Origin: JBFJVZ01 sp041623895
Lineage (GTDB): Bacteria > Planctomycetota > Planctomycetia > Pirellulales > Pirellulaceae
Length of the DNA: 38,521 nt
Assembly (NCBI GenBank): GCA_041623895.1
Contig: JBFJVZ010000014.1
Location: forward strand, 1 to 38,521
Direction: 5' to 3'
The notes under the pieces are model-generated. The model had not been told where the DNA came from. It was given only the letters and a program-made list of their open reading frames with translations, and ran no database searches. Made by a program: the position numbers and the translations under genes. Positions 34,187-38,521 of this stretch are shown piece by piece. Numbering within the stretch: position 1 is the first letter of the stretch; the number at the start of each line of letters is the position of its first letter.

Positions 34187-35515
34187 TTATCCGATCGGTT
34201 CCAGCGCTAATTCAGCCGCCTCGTCGGTAAAGATCGTTTGTGCTCGATCCGGTCCAACCGACAGCACGCCTACCGGCACGCCCACCAGCTGTTCCACACG
34301 GCGCACGTAGTTGAGCGCGCCCTCAGGAAATTCCTTGACGCTGCGGACGTGGTCGACCGGTTGTTTCCAGCCGGGGATCGTTTCGTAAATCGGCTTGCAG
34401 CGGCGAAGTTCATCTGCGTGGCTGGGAAAACGCGTGATCCGCTCGCCGTCCAAGTCGTAGGCAACACAGATTCGCAGTTCGTCCAAATGCGCCAGCACGT
34501 CCATCATCATCAGGGCCAGCCGCGTCACGCCGCTTAGTCGTGCTGTGTAGCGAACGGCAACGGCATCGAACCAACCACAGCGGCGGGGCCGACCGGTGGT
34601 CGTGCCGTATTCGTTGCCAAGGTCCCGAATTCGATCGCCCAGTTCGTCGTGCAATTCAGTTTGAAACGGGCCGCCACCCACTCGCGTGCTGTACGCTTTG
34701 CAGACACCCAGTACCGTGTTGATCCAACGCGGTGGAACGCCGGCACCGGCACAGACGCCAACACCGCTGCTGTTGCTGCTGGTGACAAACGGATAAGTGC
34801 CGTGGTCGATGTCCAGTAGCGCGCCCTGGGCGCCCTCGAACAGAATTCGCTGATTTTGCTCGCAAGCGTCCAGCAATAAGTCGGTGGTGTTGCCGATCAT
34901 CCCGGACAACCGATCAGCCCAACTGGCAGCAATCGGCAACACCGTTTCGGGCGCAATCTGCTTCAGTTCTTCATCGGACGCTCCCAGGTTGCGGAGCATC
35001 ACGACTTTTTGTTCCGCCACCGCGCGGATGCGTTCGTCGCGATGCTGCTGTACCAGGTCAGTCATGCGAATGGCATGTGTGCGACCGACCTTGTCTCGAT
35101 AACAAGGGCCGATGCCGCGATTGGTCGTGCCGATCGACTCGCCGCGAACCTCAGTCGCATTGATCTGACGGTCTTCAGCAATGTGCCAGGGCATCACCAG
35201 ATGAGCCCTTTCACTGATTCGCAGGTTCTTACTGCAGTCAATGCCGCGGGCTGCCAAGGCGTCGATCTCCTCCAGCATCGTGGTCGGATTAATGACCACG
35301 CCGGGTGTGATCAGATTCTGAACTTGCGGATGCAGAATCCCGCTGGGGATATGATGGAGCTTGTAGGTCTCGGCGCCGGCCACCACGGTATGACCCGCGT
35401 TGGCGCCACCCTGGTAGCGAACGACAAGATCAAAACGCGGTGCCAACAGGTCGACGAGCTTGCCTTTTGCCTCGTCCCCCCACTGCAGTCCAATCACACA
35501 AGTACCCGACACCAA
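34187..35515 (-). CDS. purA: Adenylosuccinate synthase
   Basis: PurA makes adenylosuccinate from IMP, aspartate and GTP, the first step from IMP to AMP. The 442-residue product has the N-terminal GTP-binding and catalytic segment IGLQWGDEAKGKLVDLLA (catalytic Asp; the second Gly of GDEGKGK is Ala here), QGGANAGHTVV, the PTTMLEEIDAL segment, GTTNRGIGPCYRDK and the FEGAQGALLDIDHGTYPFVTSSN segment. The late GRPRRCGWFDAVAVRYT region is intact. TTG 35515 and GTG 35512 both fit an AGGGAG site. It begins a run of minus-strand genes leading to uppS. Confidence 0.96.
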   Translation of the reverse strand: MVSGTCVIGLQWGDEAKGKLVDLLAPRFDLVVRYQGGANAGHTVVAGAETYKLHHIPSGILHPQVQNLITPGVVINPTTMLEEIDALAARGIDCSKNLRISERAHLVMPWHIAEDRQINATEVRGESIGTTNRGIGPCYRDKVGRTHAIRMTDLVQQHRDERIRAVAEQKVVMLRNLGASDEELKQIAPETVLPIAASWADRLSGMIGNTTDLLLDACEQNQRILFEGAQGALLDIDHGTYPFVTSSNSSGVGVCAGAGVPPRWINTVLGVCKAYSTRVGGGPFQTELHDELGDRIRDLGNEYGTTTGRPRRCGWFDAVAVRYTARLSGVTRLALMMMDVLAHLDELRICVAYDLDGERITRFPSHADELRRCKPIYETIPGWKQPVDHVRSVKEFPEGALNYVRRVEQLVGVPVGVLSVGPDRAQTIFTDEAAELALEPIG

Positions 35516-35621
35516 TCAGCTCCCTGAAAAAGCGCAAACGCAAAAGGGTACGCGGACAGCAGTGGACTGGCAACCAAGGTTGATGATTCGGTCCTCCCGA
35601 ATCAGATCGCCAGGGACAATC

Positions 35622-35918
35622 TCAACTGGCCGCCGCGGCTTCGCTGAAACTCAAAATAGCTGGAATCGGGCTGCTATCCCGTTTCGCCCCCGATTGCATG
35701 CCACGTGTTTGATTGGCCGAAAGTGCCATCTTCAAGCCAGCTACTTGCTCAGGAAGAATGCTAACCCGGCTTTGCACGAACCAGCCGACATTGTCGGAAC
35801 GCGTCTCTTGCCGCAGCACCAAGCGACTTTGCTCGTCATCCGATTTTTCGATCGCAATCACCAGCCGATGGTTCTCGTCATCGCTGGGCACCACGTTGAT
35901 AATCGTTTCGCGAATCAT
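35622..35918 (-). CDS. Small conserved-looking hypothetical protein
   Basis: A 98-residue product with an intact ATG at 35918. I do not recognise it with certainty. The middle alternates like a small beta sheet (HRLVIAIEKSDDEQSRLVLRQE, then NVGWFVQSRVSILPEQVAGLKMAL). The GWF..SR..I.PEQ..GLK pattern recalls the DNA-binding core of PC4/YdbC-like proteins, but the resemblance is weak. The tail is Ala/Ser rich. Codon use agrees with its neighbours. It lies between purA and the ferredoxin gene, 106 bases from purA. Confidence 0.55.
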   Translation of the reverse strand: MIRETIINVVPSDDENHRLVIAIEKSDDEQSRLVLRQETRSDNVGWFVQSRVSILPEQVAGLKMALSANQTRGMQSGAKRDSSPIPAILSFSEAAAAS

Positions 35919-36034
35919 CCAGAAATACTTTCCAGAAAAATGTTATTGACAATCGTTCTCAACAAGCCAAATTCTAGCTACGCTAAAACCGGCGTCAACG
36001 GCAAAGTCAGTACTCGAAAACCACTTTTGCACTT

Positions 36035-36040
36035 CAGGAG
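36035..36040 (+). promoter_or_regulatory. Ribosome binding site supporting a TTG start
   Basis: CAGGAG lies 8 bases before the TTG at 36049 and favours this start for the ferredoxin gene, which has no nearby upstream ATG. Confidence 0.6.
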
Positions 36041-36048
36041 ACCCGCTT

Positions 36049-36426
36049 TTGACTGCTGACCCCCTGAAAGCCGCCCGATCCAAGGCGCAAAAACTCGGCA
36101 TGAGCGATGCATCGCGGACCATTTTGCTGTGCCTGGATCGCAAAGAAGCCGGCTGCGCCAGCGGGAAACAGATGATGGCTTCCTGGAAATTCCTCAAACA
36201 CCGCTTAAAGCAACTGGGGCTGGCGAAATCAGGGGGCGTGTTGCGGCTGAAAATGGGCTGTTGCGGAATTTGCAAAGCAGGTCCGATCGCTGCCGTGATG
36301 CCTGATGGCGTCTGGTATGGTTGCTGCACCCCCGATGTCTTGGAGCAGATCATCCAAGACCACCTGATTGGAGGTGAGCCGGTGGAAGAGTACCTGATCG
36401 CGCGGCCAGCCACAGTCGCTTTTTAG
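36049..36426 (+). CDS. Thioredoxin-like [2Fe-2S] ferredoxin-domain protein
   Basis: The 125-residue product has the thioredoxin-like ferredoxin pattern: C28 and C36 in ILLCLDRKEAGCASG, then C71, C72 and C75 in MGCCGICKAGP; four of these would hold a [2Fe-2S] cluster as in Shethna-type and NuoE-like domains. Two more cysteines (C92, C93, YGCCTPD) follow. A small electron carrier in the cytoplasm is the likely role; its partner is unknown. TTG start, with CAGGAG upstream. It stands alone on the plus strand, ahead of the lipoprotein gene by 212 bases. Confidence 0.8.
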   Translation: MTADPLKAARSKAQKLGMSDASRTILLCLDRKEAGCASGKQMMASWKFLKHRLKQLGLAKSGGVLRLKMGCCGICKAGPIAAVMPDGVWYGCCTPDVLEQIIQDHLIGGEPVEEYLIARPATVAF

Positions 36427-36485
36427 AACCGCACTTGTGAACTGATCCGCTGGAATTGTGCTGGAAGTATCTCGATTATTCGCGG

Positions 36486-36512
36486 GCCGGAAATCTTCCG
36501 GCGTCCGCTACC
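36486..36512. repeat. CCGGAA palindromic repeat, copy 3
   Basis: GCCGGAA at 36486-36492 and TTCCGGC at 36496-36502 form a perfect 7-base stem with an ATC loop, followed by GTCCGCTACC. The TCCGCTACC end is shared with copy 2 and, in reverse, copy 1 (TCCGCTAC), both near 34100. It lies shortly after the ferredoxin gene. Confidence 0.5.
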
Positions 36513-36638
36513 TTGAAAGCCAGATGCTCTAATCGCGAGGGCGGACTCGCAAATTTCAACCTGCGTGCGATATGATCAAGCCGGTAGTGCCTGAGAAGGA
36601 TTGATGAGTTTGACTTGTTCCACCCAACTGGATCTGAG

Positions 36639-38300
36639 ATGAACGCTGGGATGCAAAAGTTGTATGCAGCCACCACCGGCCTGGTGATCGCCTGCATGCT
36701 GGTGGGCTGCACCAAGTCCGACAGTGACTCTTCGCAAGCGGAACCTGCGGCCAGCGGTCTGCTCCCAACCGGCAGCGCTGAAGACGATCCAACGATTGAG
36801 ACCGCTGCGCCTGCGACGCCGAAATCCACGATACAACCAGAAGCCGCCACAGCCAACTCGATCGCCACGCCGGCGACCGATCAAAACCAACCGCGAACGG
36901 ACCAACCTGAAATTGGTCAACCGCAAACTGGCCAGTTGCAAGACACCGGATTGACGATCGCCAACCCCAGCCTTGCTGCTCAGCGAGAACTTCGCTCCGA
37001 TTTGTCGCCGGTGGAGCTGGTCGAGTTTCTTGCTGGTGCGGATAAAGACATGCAGTTGATCGCCAGCGGTCGCGGCGGAATCACCGATCCCCGTCAGGCT
37101 CGCGCCGAAACGAAACGAATCAGCAAACTGAAGTTGGAAGCATCCAGGCGACTGAAGAAACATTCCGGCGCGGATCTCAAGTTGCAAATCGAAGGAGCCC
37201 GCGGTGAATTGCAATCGCTATCCACGCTAGCTTCCCTGGGTGATGCGAAATCGGCGGACGAGCTGGAAACACTTGCCACAGAGAATCTTAAGTCCAACGA
37301 TCCAAGCCTGGTGTCCGATAGTCAGATGGTGCTGATCGGTTTTGCAATCGAATCGCTGCAGGCCGGAAGCGACGGTGCGGCAGAGAGAATCGTCGAGTTG
37401 ATTGAAGATTTGGCTAGCGCTCCGACGACTCCCGAATTACCGGCGATGATGGTGATGGGCCAGGCCCGTGAAGTGCTGGCGAAATTCGACCACGTGGAGA
37501 AAGCGAAGCAAGTTCGCGACAAAATCATTGAATTGTTTGCCGACTCCTCCGATCCACACATCGCGAGAATGGCAGCTCAATTCGCCGGAAATGTCCGCTT
37601 CGATTCGATCGATCAATTGCGAAGCACTGCCGTTGCCGGTCAAACGGTCTCGATCGACCGTTGGCGCGAAGCGGCCGGAAAACTGATCGACGAATCGCCC
37701 GACTTACTAACCGTCCAATACCTGGCCGGTGCGGCCCTGGAATTCGAGGCGATCGGCAACGACGAATTGGCCGCCGCCACGTACGGCGTCATGACCGATC
37801 GATTCACTAATCTGGAGGAGGCAACCACGCGCGAAGTTAAGATTGCGGTCGAGGCCCGCGAGGCGCGGCTGGAAGTCATCGGCAAACAGTTCGATCCGGA
37901 TCTGCCGTCGACCGGTGCTGCTGAGTTGTCGATGGAGGACTATCGAGGCAAGATCGTGTTGATGCCGTTTTGGGCGAGCGGATTCCCGGCTTCGTTGCAA
38001 GTCGTCCCGATGCTAACGAAGCTACGTGATGAACATCCCGATCAAGTCGCGATCGTCGGTATGAATTTGGACCCCGCTGGATCGCCGGTGGATACTTACG
38101 CCGACAAGCAACTCGGTTTTCCAAGTTACCGCAGTGTATCCACCGAAACAGCCACGATGGGCAACCCGGTGGCGGCCAGATTCGGTGTTGTTTCGATGCC
38201 ATTCGTGGCAATCATCAATCAGCAAGGCAAGATCGAGGCGATCGATTTCAGTGGCCGCAAACTCGAGCCGACGATTCAACGGCTGTTGGCCGATCAGTAG
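36639..38300 (+). CDS. Lipoprotein with a TlpA-like domain lacking the redox CxxC
   Basis: The 553-residue product starts with a lipoprotein signal whose lipobox is LVGC (C24), then a long Ser/Thr/Pro/Gln-rich linker to about residue 105. A helical region of about 300 residues follows (RSDLSPVELVEFLAGADKDM onward), with no repeat I can name. From about residue 426 it has a thioredoxin-like fold of the TlpA/peroxiredoxin type: LSMEDYRGKIVLMPFWASGFPASLQ, GMNLDPAGSP, FGVVSMPFVAIINQQGKIEAIDF. At the place of WCxxC it reads F449-P-A-S452, so it cannot act as a disulfide reductase. The cis-proline is kept (SMPF). It is probably anchored in a membrane; a scaffold or binding role is more likely. ATG start at 36639; a start at 36615 would spoil the lipobox spacing. 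Confidence 0.8.
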   Translation: MNAGMQKLYAATTGLVIACMLVGCTKSDSDSSQAEPAASGLLPTGSAEDDPTIETAAPATPKSTIQPEAATANSIATPATDQNQPRTDQPEIGQPQTGQLQDTGLTIANPSLAAQRELRSDLSPVELVEFLAGADKDMQLIASGRGGITDPRQARAETKRISKLKLEASRRLKKHSGADLKLQIEGARGELQSLSTLASLGDAKSADELETLATENLKSNDPSLVSDSQMVLIGFAIESLQAGSDGAAERIVELIEDLASAPTTPELPAMMVMGQAREVLAKFDHVEKAKQVRDKIIELFADSSDPHIARMAAQFAGNVRFDSIDQLRSTAVAGQTVSIDRWREAAGKLIDESPDLLTVQYLAGAALEFEAIGNDELAAATYGVMTDRFTNLEEATTREVKIAVEAREARLEVIGKQFDPDLPSTGAAELSMEDYRGKIVLMPFWASGFPASLQVVPMLTKLRDEHPDQVAIVGMNLDPAGSPVDTYADKQLGFPSYRSVSTETATMGNPVAARFGVVSMPFVAIINQQGKIEAIDFSGRKLEPTIQRLLADQ

Positions 38301-38521
38301 CTCGACGTTGGAAGACATCGTAGGCCAGGACTCGTCTCTTATCGGTCGCGGTAGTTGTAGGCATCGACGTTTTCGTTCCTCACAACCATCCGACAACTGC
38401 GTAGCAGTGGCAGCGTATAGCCTGGGGCCAGGATTGCTCGTCTGAGCGAGCGGTCCGCAGCCCCAGGAAACGTCACGTGCAACCCGATTTTCCCCGCCGC
38501 GATTTGGCGGCATAGCCGCCA
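38301..38521. repeat. Palindromic-repeat-rich intergenic region at the window end
   Basis: No gene is seen. GTAGGCCAGGAC at 38320-38331 repeats the start of the triple palindrome at 19884, truncated. CCTGGGGC at 38421-38428 pairs with GCCCCAGG at 38460-38467, and inside it GCTCG at 38436-38440 pairs with CGAGC at 38447-38451. TGGCGGC at 38505-38511 and GCCGCCA at 38515-38521 make a third perfect stem with an ATA loop, cut by the window edge. Three repeat types lie within 220 bases. Confidence 0.6.

Noticed and set aside
1..38521. tRNA, rRNA, tmRNA or riboswitch genes
   Set aside because: I looked for clover-leaf ends (CCA-proximal stems, TTCGA loops) and conserved leader motifs in the intergenic gaps and found none; a covariance-model search would be decisive.

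Overview
The window reads as chromosomal DNA of a planctomycete, most likely from the Pirellulaceae (Rhodopirellula-like). This is inferred from gene content, not from a marker gene: an ECF sigma factor with a long extracytoplasmic extension, secreted proteins with tandem STN-like domains, S1 protease/PDZ proteins, an exported terpene-cyclase-like toroid with a CxxCH motif, and many short palindromic intergenic repeats. The DNA is moderately GC-rich, genes are densely packed on both strands, and no tRNA, rRNA, CRISPR array or intact transposase was seen.

Layout. 1-5700: a PA0069-type radical SAM protein (-), an exported terpene-cyclase-like protein (+), a three-gene minus-strand cluster (AroE-like paralogue, two-TM membrane protein, SMUG1-type uracil-DNA glycosylase), then an LRAT-domain protein (+). 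5800-11200: a small putative secreted protein, an exported thioredoxin/trypsin fusion (-), metG, an alpha/beta hydrolase and a GNAT acetyltransferase (+). 11250-13411: two adjacent S1/PDZ proteins (-), one with a full catalytic triad and one apparently inactive. 13529-15335: an SDR-family protein and an MBL-fold hydrolase (+).

15487-19775 is the most unusual region. Three consecutive plus-strand genes share one architecture: two STN-like repeats followed by a C-terminal domain. The first two are secreted. In the third this module is fused, through a membrane segment, to an ECF sigma factor. It could be a one-piece membrane-tethered sigma factor with its own sensor, plus two soluble paralogues. 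The block ends in a triple palindrome.

20006-26476: a LolD/FtsX-like ABC pair behind smpB (-), lipA (+), a concentrative nucleoside transporter (-) and citrate synthase (-). 26754-35515 is a long minus-strand housekeeping run read purA, uppS, cdsA, phoH, pgpH-like, ybeY, corC-like. It joins purine synthesis, lipid-carrier and phospholipid synthesis, and the conserved phoH/HD/ybeY/corC block. 35622-38300: a small hypothetical (-), a thioredoxin-like [2Fe-2S] ferredoxin (+) and a lipoprotein with a TlpA-like domain that lacks its CxxC. The last 220 bases hold only palindromic repeats.

All calls rest on reading motifs and translations by eye. Start codons are often uncertain because many genes use GTG or TTG.
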